NCBI RefSeq assembly: GCF_000721105.1
Contig: NZ_JOEV01000024.1
Span: 62,001 to 126,000, forward strand
Direction of reading: 5' to 3'
Length of the DNA: 64,000 nucleotides
Origin: Streptomyces cellulosae
GTDB taxonomy: Bacteria; Actinomycetota; Actinomycetes; Streptomycetales; Streptomycetaceae
The notes under the pieces are model-generated. The model saw nothing but the letters and a program-made list of their open reading frames with translations. It was not told the origin of the DNA and did no database searches. The translations under genes were made by a program, and so were the position numbers. Positions 44,830-55,500 of the stretch are shown here, piece after piece. Within the stretch, counting starts at the first letter, position 1. The number at the start of each line of letters is the position of its first letter.

Positions 44830-45339
44830 TCATGCCTTGTCGGTCGGCTCGTAGCCGAGGGCCGTCCGGTTGATGAAACGGTCACCGAGGTCGCGCATAG
44901 GCACGGGCTTCGGCTTCTGTACGGCGTTTCTCGCCGTGGACTTCTTCGGGGCGGGCTTCTTGCCGCCCGCACGCCCGGTTGGGGTCGGCTTCGCCTGCCT
45001 TGCGTTCTTCGCGGCCGGCGTGTTGCGCGCCGCGTACTTCTTGCGGAGCGCCGAGAGCTGCTCGCGTTCCTGGACGGCCACATTGGTGGGCAGGGCGTTG
45101 GCGAGGGCGCGAGCCCGGCTGAGCGCGTAACGCGCCGCATGCCAGCGCTTGCTGTTGATCGCCGTGCGGGCCACCCCGATGGTCTGCTGCAACGCCTTGA
45201 TCTTCGCGGGCTGCCGCCGGGGTATCGGGGACTCGGCCCCGCTGCTCCGCCGCTGCCCGGCGGCACGGATACCCCAGTCCGTACCCGAGGTCAGGACGAC
45301 GACCGAACGGGGGTTGCTGCTCTGGCTTCGACGTACCAC
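44830..45339 (-). CDS. small basic Ala/Lys/Arg-rich protein
   Basis: 169 aa from GTG 45339 (AAGGAA upstream). Residues 40-90 are helical (AKIKALQQTIGVARTAINSK, then ARYALSRARALANALP). Residues 95-150 form a histone-H1-like tail rich in Lys, Ala and Pro (AGGKKPAPKKSTARNAVQKP). No enzymatic motif and no family recognised. The tail suggests DNA or RNA binding. It sits 64 bp before the coiled-coil gene and 69 bp after the methylase gene, all in one direction. Confidence 0.6.
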   Translation of the reverse strand: MVRRSQSSNPRSVVVLTSGTDWGIRAAGQRRSSGAESPIPRRQPAKIKALQQTIGVARTAINSKRWHAARYALSRARALANALPTNVAVQEREQLSALRKKYAARNTPAAKNARQAKPTPTGRAGGKKPAPKKSTARNAVQKPKPVPMRDLGDRFINRTALGYEPTDKA

Positions 45340-45408
45340 GTGCGTTGGTTCCTTGAATGAGCGAGGGGCACTCCTGGGTGACCGCAGTTGCGGCCACCCA
45401 GGAGCGGG

Positions 45409-48400
45409 TCAGTCGTGGCGGGGACCCTGGCCGGGGGGCGGGTTGAGGGTGGAGCGGTAGGTGCCGGACTCGCCCTCGGTGAGCGGGGTCTCCAGGGTCA
45501 GGCCGGCGGCGGCCATGCGGTCGTACTCGGCAAGGATCAGGTCTTTGGTGCGGTATGTGCTGTACCGCTCTTCGTCCTTGCGTTTGACGATGGGGAAGGT
45601 GTCGAGGATGTACGACACATCGTCGCGGTCGATGCCGTAGAGATGGAAGAAAAGAGCGTCCAACTCGGCGCGAATCACAGCGCGGCGGTATTCGTCCCAG
45701 ACGAAGGGGGTGCCACTATATCCGAGGTGTACAGCAAAGGGTTTCATGTCGTATGCGGTGTAAGTGAGTTCGAGGGTGCGGGGAGTAATGACTTCCATGT
45801 GAGGTGCGATCTGCTGCGGGGTGAGTACGGGGAGTTGTTGGGCTGTGAAAAATGAGAGGTGTGTTCCACCAACCTTTTGCCGCGCGGTGAAGTCCAGAAT
45901 GAAGGATGAAAGGTTGGCTGCGAGACCAGCAACTGGTTCCTGTGACGGAAACATCAGCAGCGTTGCGTTAGGCGCGGCAGCGCGCGGGATCACAGCATTG
46001 ATCATGGTGCGCTCATCGGTAGCTCGGCAAATGTCACGCCAGCAGATGAGCCAGTCGTGAGTCCAGCCGCGATTCGCCAGCCGTTGACTCACGCCATCAG
46101 CTTTGACCTGAGCGCCGTTTTTGTCCACCATCCCGGTCGGGATGTCTTGCGCGGCAGCCCAATAGCGGGAGTGTGCAACAGTCTCCGCGTTCTTTTTTTC
46201 AGCAAGACTGAGATCTTGGGTTTCACCCTCGCGGGTATAGGTGGCCCAGCGGTGGTCGTAATGATGGAACATTTTCGCTTCGTACAGAGGTAGCAGTTGA
46301 TCGGTGCCGCGAACGAGGGAGCTTCCGCTAAATTCCCACCCGTCGGCGAGCATCGATTCAACTGTCTCTCCATTAGTAAGAGAGGGGCGGAAGAGGTGGG
46401 AGTCGTGCGACATGTTGAACAATCCTTGGTTAAAGGATACGCCCCATGGATTCCCGCTCGACTTCTCAGACTCATTGAGGAGGACGGATACGCGTTGATG
46501 GATACTGAGGGTGATTTCGGCGTCCCGACGGGACCGGAAAATCGGGCAAGTTCCAGTATTGGGGTTGAGGATTTGGATCTCCTCGGGCGTAAGGGAGAAA
46601 ATCTTTTTAGGAGAATCCAATTCGACTGGATCTTGCAGGAAGAAAGCGAAACGGGTTTCCGGCATGCGAAGATTGCGACCGGTGAGGGAGAGGATGCAGT
46701 ATTTCATGCGGGAGTCCACTGACGGAAATAGGCCGCCGCGGTTTTCGAAATCGAACAAAGCCGCCAGTGATCCTGCTGACACCAAGTCTTTGAAAAAGTA
46801 CTGTGTGCGTGAGTCCGTCGCAATACCCGTCGGGGCGATGACGCCGGTGCGGCCGTGATCCGCTGTGAGGATGCGATCATTTTCAGCGAAGAGCGCGTAC
46901 AGGTTGAGGTTTCCCTGCCCTGTTAGCGGGTAGCGGCCGGAATTGCGCAGGAAGTGACTCTCGCCGAGTACCTTGCGCTTGGCGGCCTCATGGTCGTTGT
47001 ACAGCTGGATGGTCTCAGGGCTGTCTTTGAGCGCCCGGATCTTTTTTGCCCGTGCGGCCGTGTTGTTAGTTGCCGCAATCTCCGGAGCGCGTACAGCGAA
47101 GAACTCGACCTCCGGGAGACTGACACTGTCCCACGGCGGATTCCCCACCACCGCGTCGAATCCGCCGGCCCACCCCGTCCCCGGCTGCACGCGAGCCCCT
47201 GACTCCGGGACCGTGAATACCTCCGGGAACTCCAAGTGCCAGTGGAAGAAGCGGTACTGCTTCCGCAGCTCCCGGATTTTGGCGTGGGTGGTCTCCGGTG
47301 CCCCGGACTGGCTGCGGCTCCGCAGCGCGCGGAATACCTGGTCGGTCGGGGCCTCGGGGGCGCCGTCATGCTTAGGCCATACGAACGCGGCGCACCACGC
47401 ATCGGCAGCGTGCAGGTCGTCAGCGTAGGCGGACGATTCCCTGTGGGCACGGTAGGCGGACTCCTGCGCCCGCACCTGCTTCAACAGATCAGAGGGGGCG
47501 GTAGTGATACGGGCGAGTTCGGCAGCGTAGATCTCATTGCCCGGTAGGACGTCCGTGTCAAACAGGAGCTCGTCTTGACCACCGCGCTGGGCTTTGTTCC
47601 GCTTGACGAGCCCGGCCGCGTACTTCTTGTCGTCGCCCTCGATCGGCTTGAACGCGTCGTCCGGGACGCCCTCCGCCAGCAGCTTCGGTGTCGCGCCGAT
47701 CAGCCCGTTGCCCTGCTTGACGTGGGCGTCGAGGAACCCGAGCGGCTTGCCCGGCTCCAGGGCCTCCAGCCACAGCGAGACCTTCGCCAACTCCACCGCC
47801 ATCGGGTTGAGGTCGACACCGTAGACGCACCGCGCGACGACCTCGTGCAATGCGTGCCGCACGGCGTCGACCGTCGGCTCCGGGTTGCGCTCGCGCACCG
47901 AAGCCACCCGCTTGGCGATGCGCCGGGCCGAGGCGACCAGGAAGTGCCCCGAGCCACAAGCCGGGTCACAGACCGTCAGGGAGAGCAGTTCCTCCACGAT
48001 GTCGTCGGCCGGGTCGGGGTGGCCGGCCGCCGTGGCGCGCTCCTCGCCGCGCTTGACGGCGTCGTCTATGACCGGGTCGAGTGTCGTGTCCAGCAGGCAC
48101 TCGATGAGCGAGGACGGGGTGTAGTAACTGCCCGTCGTCTTGCGGCTGTTGCCCGCGACCTCGATCAGCTCGAAGGAGCGGTCCGTGGCGGAGTGCTTGG
48201 GCTCCAGTTCCAGCAGGGACTCGTAGACCGAGCCCAATTCCTCTGCGTCCAGGTGGCGGTAGTCGACGGGCCGCCAGCGGCGGGCGCCCGGGTCGCGGAC
48301 CTGGGCGAGGTGGCGGACGGCGGCGAGCAGCGACTCGTTGGACAGCTTCAGGCCGTCCAGCGGGGCGTCGGTCTTCGTGGGGGAGAACAGGCCGCCGAGG

Positions 48401-49515
48401 CCGGGCAGGCCCAGCTCGGGACGGCCACCCTCCTTACCGAGGGCGTCGAGGACGATGCGCAGGGCCTCGTACTGGTCACCGTGGGCCGTACCCTGACGCC
48501 GGCGGGCCCGCTCGCGCAGCCGCGCCGAGGAGAAGTACCGCTCGTACGCCCCCCGCTGCCGCTCATCGGCCTCCGGGGCGAGCAGGGCCTCGCGGTCCTC
48601 GGCGACGAAGACGAACAGCAGGCGGTAGACGAGCCGCAGCAGGGCGTCCCGGAGCGCCTTCGGGTCGACGTCCTCCCGCAGCCGGACGTTCTCCGGGTGC
48701 CGCAGGAACCCGGTCCCGAGCACGGTCAGGGCGTTCTGCACCCCCAGCCGGAGCTGATCCAGGGCACGGGCCCCCGAAGTGACGGCCTCCGCACGCCATT
48801 TCTCAAGCCAGCACCCCGAAGCCGCCGCCCCTTCCGCCACCGCGAACCGGGACGCGTGCAGCACGCAGTACAGCAGCACGAACTCGCTGAACAGCTCGCC
48901 GTCGAAGATGGCTTCGAGGTCGAAATCGACGTAGGCGGCCGTCGCGAAGGACGACGAGTCGCGCAGCAGGCGCAGGCGGCGGCCGTTGGTGAGGACCGCC
49001 CACAGGTGGGCCTCGGTGCGGTTCAGGCAGTCCTGGAGCATCGACTGCGCGGGGACCTGCCCAGCGACCGGGCGCTTGTCCAGCTCCTGGTTCCACGGGA
49101 TGAGGTGGACGAGGGCCGGGCCGTGGCGGTGGGAGACCGGGAAGCGCTTCTCGGAGTCGGAGTCGGCCGGGATGCCTGCCGTACCGACCTCCGTCAGCGC
49201 ACCGAAGTCCAGTTTGCGGAAAAGTTGGGCCAGCCAATCGGTGCCGGCCCGGCCGGTGGGGTCGGCGGCGGGCGCCCCCGTGGTCGGGTTCGAGGGCAGG
49301 GCGGTGCGCAGGTCGCGCCAGAGCGGCTTGAGGTACTCCCAGGCGCGCTCGGCCTCGTCCCGCACGGGCACGGAGGCGGGCAGGCCGTAGTCGGCGGATT
49401 TGGTGCCCGGCAGGTTCCGCGCCTCGGCGATGCGCAGCAGCATGTCGGCGGGGAGCAGCCCGCCCACCGTGGTGACGGCGGTGAAGGCCAGGGCGGTGCG
49501 GGTGGCGGCGGACAT
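45409..49515 (-). CDS. PglX/DrmMI-like N6-adenine DNA methylase (or type IIG enzyme)
   Basis: 1368 aa; ATG 49515 overlaps the SNF2 stop (TGATG). The N-terminal 500 residues are helical. The methylase domain has TGSYYTPSSLIECLLDTTLD, SAM motif I VCDPACGSGHFLVASARRIA (about 518), YGVDLNPMAVELAKVSLWLE and catalytic motif IV DAVVGNPPWDSVS (about 795), all intact. The C-terminal part is target-recognition-like (QLPVLTPQQIAPHM, AVIRAELDALFFHLYGIDRD). There is no obvious N-terminal PD-(D/E)XK motif, so restriction activity is not shown. Adjacent SNF2 helicase and methylase is the drmD-drmMI pairing of class 1 DISARM. The recognition part (about 45.7-46.8 kb) is distinctly AT-richer than the rest. 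Confidence 0.85.
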   Translation of the reverse strand: MSAATRTALAFTAVTTVGGLLPADMLLRIAEARNLPGTKSADYGLPASVPVRDEAERAWEYLKPLWRDLRTALPSNPTTGAPAADPTGRAGTDWLAQLFRKLDFGALTEVGTAGIPADSDSEKRFPVSHRHGPALVHLIPWNQELDKRPVAGQVPAQSMLQDCLNRTEAHLWAVLTNGRRLRLLRDSSSFATAAYVDFDLEAIFDGELFSEFVLLYCVLHASRFAVAEGAAASGCWLEKWRAEAVTSGARALDQLRLGVQNALTVLGTGFLRHPENVRLREDVDPKALRDALLRLVYRLLFVFVAEDREALLAPEADERQRGAYERYFSSARLRERARRRQGTAHGDQYEALRIVLDALGKEGGRPELGLPGLGGLFSPTKTDAPLDGLKLSNESLLAAVRHLAQVRDPGARRWRPVDYRHLDAEELGSVYESLLELEPKHSATDRSFELIEVAGNSRKTTGSYYTPSSLIECLLDTTLDPVIDDAVKRGEERATAAGHPDPADDIVEELLSLTVCDPACGSGHFLVASARRIAKRVASVRERNPEPTVDAVRHALHEVVARCVYGVDLNPMAVELAKVSLWLEALEPGKPLGFLDAHVKQGNGLIGATPKLLAEGVPDDAFKPIEGDDKKYAAGLVKRNKAQRGGQDELLFDTDVLPGNEIYAAELARITTAPSDLLKQVRAQESAYRAHRESSAYADDLHAADAWCAAFVWPKHDGAPEAPTDQVFRALRSRSQSGAPETTHAKIRELRKQYRFFHWHLEFPEVFTVPESGARVQPGTGWAGGFDAVVGNPPWDSVSLPEVEFFAVRAPEIAATNNTAARAKKIRALKDSPETIQLYNDHEAAKRKVLGESHFLRNSGRYPLTGQGNLNLYALFAENDRILTADHGRTGVIAPTGIATDSRTQYFFKDLVSAGSLAALFDFENRGGLFPSVDSRMKYCILSLTGRNLRMPETRFAFFLQDPVELDSPKKIFSLTPEEIQILNPNTGTCPIFRSRRDAEITLSIHQRVSVLLNESEKSSGNPWGVSFNQGLFNMSHDSHLFRPSLTNGETVESMLADGWEFSGSSLVRGTDQLLPLYEAKMFHHYDHRWATYTREGETQDLSLAEKKNAETVAHSRYWAAAQDIPTGMVDKNGAQVKADGVSQRLANRGWTHDWLICWRDICRATDERTMINAVIPRAAAPNATLLMFPSQEPVAGLAANLSSFILDFTARQKVGGTHLSFFTAQQLPVLTPQQIAPHMEVITPRTLELTYTAYDMKPFAVHLGYSGTPFVWDEYRRAVIRAELDALFFHLYGIDRDDVSYILDTFPIVKRKDEERYSTYRTKDLILAEYDRMAAAGLTLETPLTEGESGTYRSTLNPPPGQGPRHD

Positions 49516-52475
49516 CAGGCTTCGGCTCCGGAGGAGAGGGGAACGGGCTGCTGCGGCAGGTAGACGTACACGCCGAGGACATCGGCGGGCTCCTGCGGGA
49601 CGACCTTCAGACCGCGGACGATCTCCTCGTTGGCCTTGCGCACGCGGCGGTGCGAGGCGTCGAGTTCTGCGGCCAGGCGGGTGCCGTACTCGGTGAGGTG
49701 CGCGGCGAGGTCCGGCAGGGCGTTCAGGTCGCGGGTGATCTGGTTGCGGGCGGTCTGCTCGTGGGTGTTGGCGGTGGCGCGGGCCGCGAGGAGCGCGGCG
49801 GCCCTGTCGTCGTCCAGCCAGCGGGCGCGCTGCGGCAGGCCCTCGTAGGCGAGCAGGCGGGCGTCCTCGGCGACGAGCTGCCGCTCGCCGGTGCGGGACG
49901 GCAGGGTGAGGTGGAAGCGGTAGCGGACCAGCAGGAGCGTGGTGCGGGTGGTGACCGCGTCCGTGGTGACCACCCCGCAGCGGCGGGCCGGACGGGGACC
50001 GAGCGCCTTCACGTCCAGCGCCGAGTCCAGGACGTACGAGGCGACCGCGCCGATCGCGGGGTCGGTGCGGACCAGGGCGGCCTCGCCGCGGCCGATCGCC
50101 GGGGTGGTGCGGAACGGGATCGCGCGGTCCTCCTCGACGAGCCGGTTGCCCAGCGTGGCCGCGAGCGCGTCACGGAGCCCCGCCGGGGTGCCGCCGACCT
50201 GCGCGGTGAAGTCGCCGCTGCCGTCGCGCCCAGAGGATGGCGCAGTGCGGACCAGGGCGTCCAGGTCCCGCAGCGCCTCCAGCGCGAAGTCACGGACCTC
50301 CTCGGCGCCGCCGAGCGCGGCCCGTACGGCGGCGACCTCGCGGGCCACCTCCTCCGGGTGGATGGCGCGCTGGGCGTACTTGGAGCGGGAGGTCTTCTCC
50401 CGCTCGGCGGCCGAGCTCCATTCGCGGTCGATGCGGTCGAAGGCCTCCTGGTTGCCGTCCAGGTCGAACAGGCTCTCCTGGCTGCCCTGCCGTCCGTGCA
50501 GCAGCAGCCACTCCACGACGGCGTCGGTGACGCCGGATGCGGTCTCGTCGGGGACGGAGACGGAGATGCCCAGGTCCTTCTTGATCTGCCGGTGCTTCTT
50601 GAACAGCACCTCCAGGACCTTGCCGTCGATGCCGTTGTCCTCGCCGTACATGGTGATGACGCGGACCTGGTCGCGTTTTTGGCCGTAGCGGTCGACGCGG
50701 CCCTCCCGCTGGTCGTGGCGGGTCGGGTTCCAGGCCAGGTCGTAGTGGACGACGGCGTCGAAGTGGTGCTGGAGGTTGACGCCCTCGGAGAGGCAGTCGG
50801 TGGCGATCAGCACGCGGCGGGCGGCCGGGTCGTCGCCGTTCTCGGCGGCCTCGGCGGCGAGCTGCTCGATGCGGTCCAGGCGCTGCTGCGGGGAGAGGGT
50901 GCCGGTCACGGCGGCGATCTTCGTCTTCTTGCCGAGCTTGCCGTCGAGCTGCTCGGCGAGGTACTCGGCCGTGGGGATGTAGCGGCAGAAGACGATCGGG
51001 TGGTAGCCCTCGGCGATCAGGCCCTTCAGGTGCCGGGTGAGCGCCTTCAGCTTCGCGTCCTCGGCCGGACCGGTCAACTGCTGTGCGCGCTGCGCGAGTT
51101 CGAGCAGCCGGGCGCCCGCGTCCTCCGACTCGGCGGCGCCCGGCGCGACGTCCATGCCCTCCAGCCGGTCGTTGTCGGCGGAGTCGGCGGCCACCGGGGC
51201 GCCCAGTACGTCCGCCTCGTGCGCGGTGCGGGCGGCGGCGGACTCGGAGCGGGTCTTCAGGGTCTGCGCGGCGGCGGCCGGTGAGGAGACCATCGAGCGC
51301 AGCAGTGCGATCACCGACCACCAGGCGATACGGGCCTCCCGCTTGCCCTGCTCGCCGGCCGTCTCCACGCGGTCGCGGGCGTATGCGATGGCGTCGTCGA
51401 GCAGCGCCCGGTAGGCGGGGGTCAGCTTGTACGGTTCGTCCTTCGTCCAGCGGTCGGACGGGAACGCGGTCCGCTCGGCCAGGGAGTCGTCGGCGAGGCC
51501 GTCCTCCTTGGTGAGATAGGTGCGGACGTCGGCGCGCTTGCGGGCGACGAAGTGCTCGGCCAGCCTTGCCCGGCCCGCCGCCGACTCCAGGTCCAGGTGC
51601 GCCAGTTCGGGCCGCACCAGGCCGAGCAGGTTGCGGAACGCGGACTCCTTGCCCGAGTGCGGGGTCGCGGTCAGCAGCAGCAGGTGGCGGTCGGCGTCGG
51701 CGGAGACCTTCCGCAGCAGCTCGTAGCGGAGCTGGTTCGTCGCGGAGGACGCGCCGCCCTGCGCCGCGTCATCGGCGGCCACGCAGGTGTGCGCCTCGTC
51801 GACGATCACCAGGTCGGGGCAGTGCTTGACGAAGTCCTCTCGGTGGCGGGTCGACTTGATGAAGTCCGTCGAGATGATCGTGAACTGGTGCTTGTCGAAC
51901 AGGGACTGGCCCAGCTCCAGGGCGCGTTCCAGGCGCGACACCGTGGAGGCCAGTACCAGTTCGGCGTCGATGCCGAACTTCTCCCGCAGCTCGCCCTGCC
52001 ACTGCTCGGCCAGGGAGGGGGAGCACAGCACGGCCAGCCGGGTCGCCTCGCCCTGCGCGAGCAGTTCCTTGGCGATCAGGCCCGCCTCGACCGTCTTGCC
52101 GATGCCGACGTCATCCGAGATCAGCAGCCGCACGGTGCGCTGCCGCAACGCCATCAGCAGCGGCACCAGTTGGTAGGCGCGCGGCTCCACGGCGATCGAC
52201 GCCAGCGAACGGAACGGGCCCGCGCCCGACCGGAACCCGACGCGCAGCGCCGTGCGCAGCAGGCCGGCGGCGCGCTGGTCGCCCAGGTCGTCCGGGCTGG
52301 GAGCCGCGAACTCGGCGGGACGCACTTCCTCGAACGCGGGGAAGACGGCCGCTATGTCGTCCTCGCTCCCGCCCAGCGGGCGCAGCACCAGCATGTCGGC
52401 GGCGCTCTCGGGCAGCACCACCCATTCCCGGCCACGGGCGGCCACCAGCGAGCCGGCTGTGTACGTGAGGCTCAT
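49515..52475 (-). CDS. SNF2-family helicase, DrmD-like
   Basis: 986 aa, ATG 52475. Superfamily 2 SNF2/RapA-like ATPase: Walker A region RLLISDDVGIGKTVEAGLIA (about 123), DEAH box LVIVDEAHTCVAADD (about 225), LLLTATPHSGKESAFRNLLG, HPIVFCRYIPTAEYLAEQL, and motif VI region YDLAWNPTRHDQREGRVDRY (about 590). The C-terminal 300 residues are a helical extension ending in a basic coiled part (ELDASHRRVRKANEEIVRG). It probably moves along duplex DNA and works with the methylase that overlaps it downstream. 40 bp separate it from the kinase-helicase gene. Confidence 0.88.
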   Translation of the reverse strand: MSLTYTAGSLVAARGREWVVLPESAADMLVLRPLGGSEDDIAAVFPAFEEVRPAEFAAPSPDDLGDQRAAGLLRTALRVGFRSGAGPFRSLASIAVEPRAYQLVPLLMALRQRTVRLLISDDVGIGKTVEAGLIAKELLAQGEATRLAVLCSPSLAEQWQGELREKFGIDAELVLASTVSRLERALELGQSLFDKHQFTIISTDFIKSTRHREDFVKHCPDLVIVDEAHTCVAADDAAQGGASSATNQLRYELLRKVSADADRHLLLLTATPHSGKESAFRNLLGLVRPELAHLDLESAAGRARLAEHFVARKRADVRTYLTKEDGLADDSLAERTAFPSDRWTKDEPYKLTPAYRALLDDAIAYARDRVETAGEQGKREARIAWWSVIALLRSMVSSPAAAAQTLKTRSESAAARTAHEADVLGAPVAADSADNDRLEGMDVAPGAAESEDAGARLLELAQRAQQLTGPAEDAKLKALTRHLKGLIAEGYHPIVFCRYIPTAEYLAEQLDGKLGKKTKIAAVTGTLSPQQRLDRIEQLAAEAAENGDDPAARRVLIATDCLSEGVNLQHHFDAVVHYDLAWNPTRHDQREGRVDRYGQKRDQVRVITMYGEDNGIDGKVLEVLFKKHRQIKKDLGISVSVPDETASGVTDAVVEWLLLHGRQGSQESLFDLDGNQEAFDRIDREWSSAAEREKTSRSKYAQRAIHPEEVAREVAAVRAALGGAEEVRDFALEALRDLDALVRTAPSSGRDGSGDFTAQVGGTPAGLRDALAATLGNRLVEEDRAIPFRTTPAIGRGEAALVRTDPAIGAVASYVLDSALDVKALGPRPARRCGVVTTDAVTTRTTLLLVRYRFHLTLPSRTGERQLVAEDARLLAYEGLPQRARWLDDDRAAALLAARATANTHEQTARNQITRDLNALPDLAAHLTEYGTRLAAELDASHRRVRKANEEIVRGLKVVPQEPADVLGVYVYLPQQPVPLSSGAEA

Positions 52476-52515
52476 GAGATGTCTCGGTTCCTAGAGGTCA
52501 AGAGGGGCGAGGCGG

Positions 52516-55500
52516 TCAGCGAAGACGGAAGTAGCCGGAGTTGTGGTCGACGATGGCGTCCCAGTCCGCGTCGGTGGGGAAGCGCACGACGTCCCAGCCC
52601 GCCTCTTCCAGGCGGTAACCGGCCTCGACGTCACGGGTGGAGTCGGCCGGGTGGCCGGGGAGGTCGACGAACACGGCGAGGCTGGCGCCGTCCAGGCGGA
52701 AGACGAGGTCGGGGCGCGCCCCGGCCGTGTCGACGAAGGCGTCGACCTCGTCCGGCAGTCGGTGGCCCTTCGCCCTCAGCCAGCCGAGCAGGTCGCCCCG
52801 CGTGACGAGCGCCGCCAGGTCCGCCTCCACCGGGGTCGGCGCGGACGCCGAAGCCGACGCGGGGGCGCTCCCGGCCGCGTCCGGTGCGGTGCGCGCGCCG
52901 TCCACTGCCGGGACGAGCCTGCGGAACCGCTCGCTGCGGGACTCGCCGCGGTCCTCCCGCTCGGTGCGGGCACCGGCCAGACTGAGCAGCAGTGGGCGGG
53001 CGGCGTGCCGGCTCAGCCTGCGGTGGTGCGTCTGGTTGGCGTACGTCAGCAGGCAGGCGTAGCAGCCCCGGGCGCATTTCTCGTCGCCCGTCGGACCGCC
53101 CTCGTCCTCGCCGGTGTCCGGGTCGAAGTGGCAGATCTCCAGGGCGGTCCGGGCGGCCCTGGAGAGGGCGTCCTTCTCGTGCTGGATCCGGCGCAGCACA
53201 CCGGCGCCGCCCTCGGCGGCCTCCGTGAACAGCATGCGGCGGCGGGGACCGTCGTCCGGCGGCAGCAGCTCAGCCGTCAGCTCGGAGTCCTCCAGCTCGA
53301 ACGCCGCCTCGATGCCCCGCTCCAGCGCGTACAGGAACGACAGGGCCACCGGCTCGGGCTGCGGCTCGTCCAGGGTGACCACGAGGATGTTGCGGCGGTC
53401 CTCGACATAGGGCAGGACCCGCTTCTTGCGGCGCTTCTCGTTGCCGTCCTCGTCGACCACCGGCATGCCGGTGCCCTCAATGGCGTCCGCGGCGGCCCGG
53501 TCGTTGAGCCAGCGGCCGTCGCCCAGGTCCAGCCAGTAGCCGTCCGGCTCGCCCTCCTTGTCGCGGACGCGGCCGAGGTTGGTGATGCGGACGGTCGCCG
53601 AGTCGCCGTAGTCCAGGTCGAGGACCGGCGCGCCGTCGGTGTCGGTGACGTGCGAGGTGAGGCGTCCCTTGCGGGCGCCGTGGTCCTGGAACGCGTACGA
53701 GGTCTCCAGGCGGAAACCGGCCCGGCGGCGCTCCTCCTCGTCGGAGGAGATCCGCTCGCGCGGCGTGGTGTACACGGTGTGCAGGTGGAGCAGACCGGTG
53801 CGTTTGCTCCCCAGTTCCTCTCCGCACATCGTGCACTTGTCAGCGCCGGGCTTGACGGCGTAGTGGTAGCCGCAGCCGTCGCAGCGCCGCGCCTCCGCCG
53901 TCGCCAGGTCGCCCGATGCGTCCGGCGGCAACTGCACGCGGGTGACCTGGTAACGGGCACCCTCGTGGTAGATGAGCGCGCCGGGGCCGAACTCACGGAT
54001 CGCCAGGAACCGGGGACGCTGCAGATAGTCGCCGTCGGCGTTGCGGCGGTTGCCGGAGCGCGGGATGTAGGCGGCCAGCGGCAGCCGCGGGAAGCTGTAG
54101 CCGGGCAGGAATCCCTCGGACGCCAGATAACGGTACGGATTGAAGTCGCTCATCACCGACTTGCTGTCGGAGGAGCGGTTCAGCAGCAGGTTCGTCTGGG
54201 TCTCGGCCTCCCGGCGCCGGGTGCGAGCCCGGCTCTGCTCACCCGGAGTGAGGGTGTGGTCGACGACGCGCTTGTTCTGCTCGTACTGGTCGATGACGGC
54301 TGCCCGGAACAGCTGGCGCCACCGTTCGAAGGAGGCGTCGAACTCCTTCGGGGCCCGCTCGATCCGGTCCTCGATCCACTCGTCGTACCACCAGGTGGTC
54401 GACTCGAAGTCCGCGATCAGCGGGGCGAGGACGGTACGGGCGGCGGCCGCCGCGCGCCTGCGGGCGTCCTCGTCCCAGGACTTGTCGCTGATGTGGGAGA
54501 GGAGCGGCAGCTGCATCTGCGGATCGGGACGGTCGCCGCCGTCGGGATCGTAGGCGACATCGATGACGTCCGGGATCGCGGTGCCGAGCTTCATGTCGGT
54601 CTCCGCCAGCCAGATGCCCTGCAGGTGGGAGCGGACCAGATCCTCGTTGGCCAGGTCCAGGCGCGGCGGGGCCACCTGCCCCGACACCATGTCCTGGGAG
54701 CGGCGGAAGTAGTACTGGTCGTGGCTGTTGCCGGTCGCGCAGTACGTGGTCACCAGCGCCGGCTGACCGGAGCGGCCCGCCCGGCCCGAGCGCTGCGCGT
54801 AGTTCGCCGGGGTCGGCGGGACGTTGCGCATCATCACGGCGTTGAGCGAGGAGATGTCCACGCCCAGCTCCATCGTCGGCGAGCAGTACAGCAAGGGCAG
54901 TTCGGCGTCGCGGAACTGCCTCTCCCGCTCCAGCCGGTCCTCCGGGGTGACCTGAGCGGTGTGCTCCCGCGCGTACAGACCGGCCAGCTCGGCGGCCGCG
55001 GTGCGGTACAGGTCGCGGAAGAACGGGTTGACGCGCGGGCCCTCGCCGCTGCTGTAGGTGCGCGCCAGCGGGTCGACAGCGCCCCGCTCGCCGTCGCCGG
55101 CCCGCCAGACCAGGGCGGCGGCCGACACCCGGTAGCCGGTGCGCTTCTCCGCCGCGCGGCGACGGAAGGCCGGACCGGAGCGCTCGGGTGTCGCCTCCAC
55201 CTCGCGCACCAGGTCCGCGGCCTTCGCCACGCTCAGCAGGTCCTCGATGACGGCCTGGACGTCCTCCAGGGGCAGGTCGCGCAGTTCGGGCATGTTCCGC
55301 CGCAGGTACTTGCCGAACTTGCCGCGCGCCGACAGGAACAGCGCGGAGCGCTCCATGCCCGGCCGCGAGCCGTACGGGTAGGCGGTTCCGACGGTCGGCT
55401 GGTCGGAGTCGCCCAGCACCCACGGCCCGGTGAGGCGCTCCTCGCTCGCCCGCTGAAGGGTGTCGAAGTCGTCGCGGAAGTACTGCACGTCGATGGCGAG

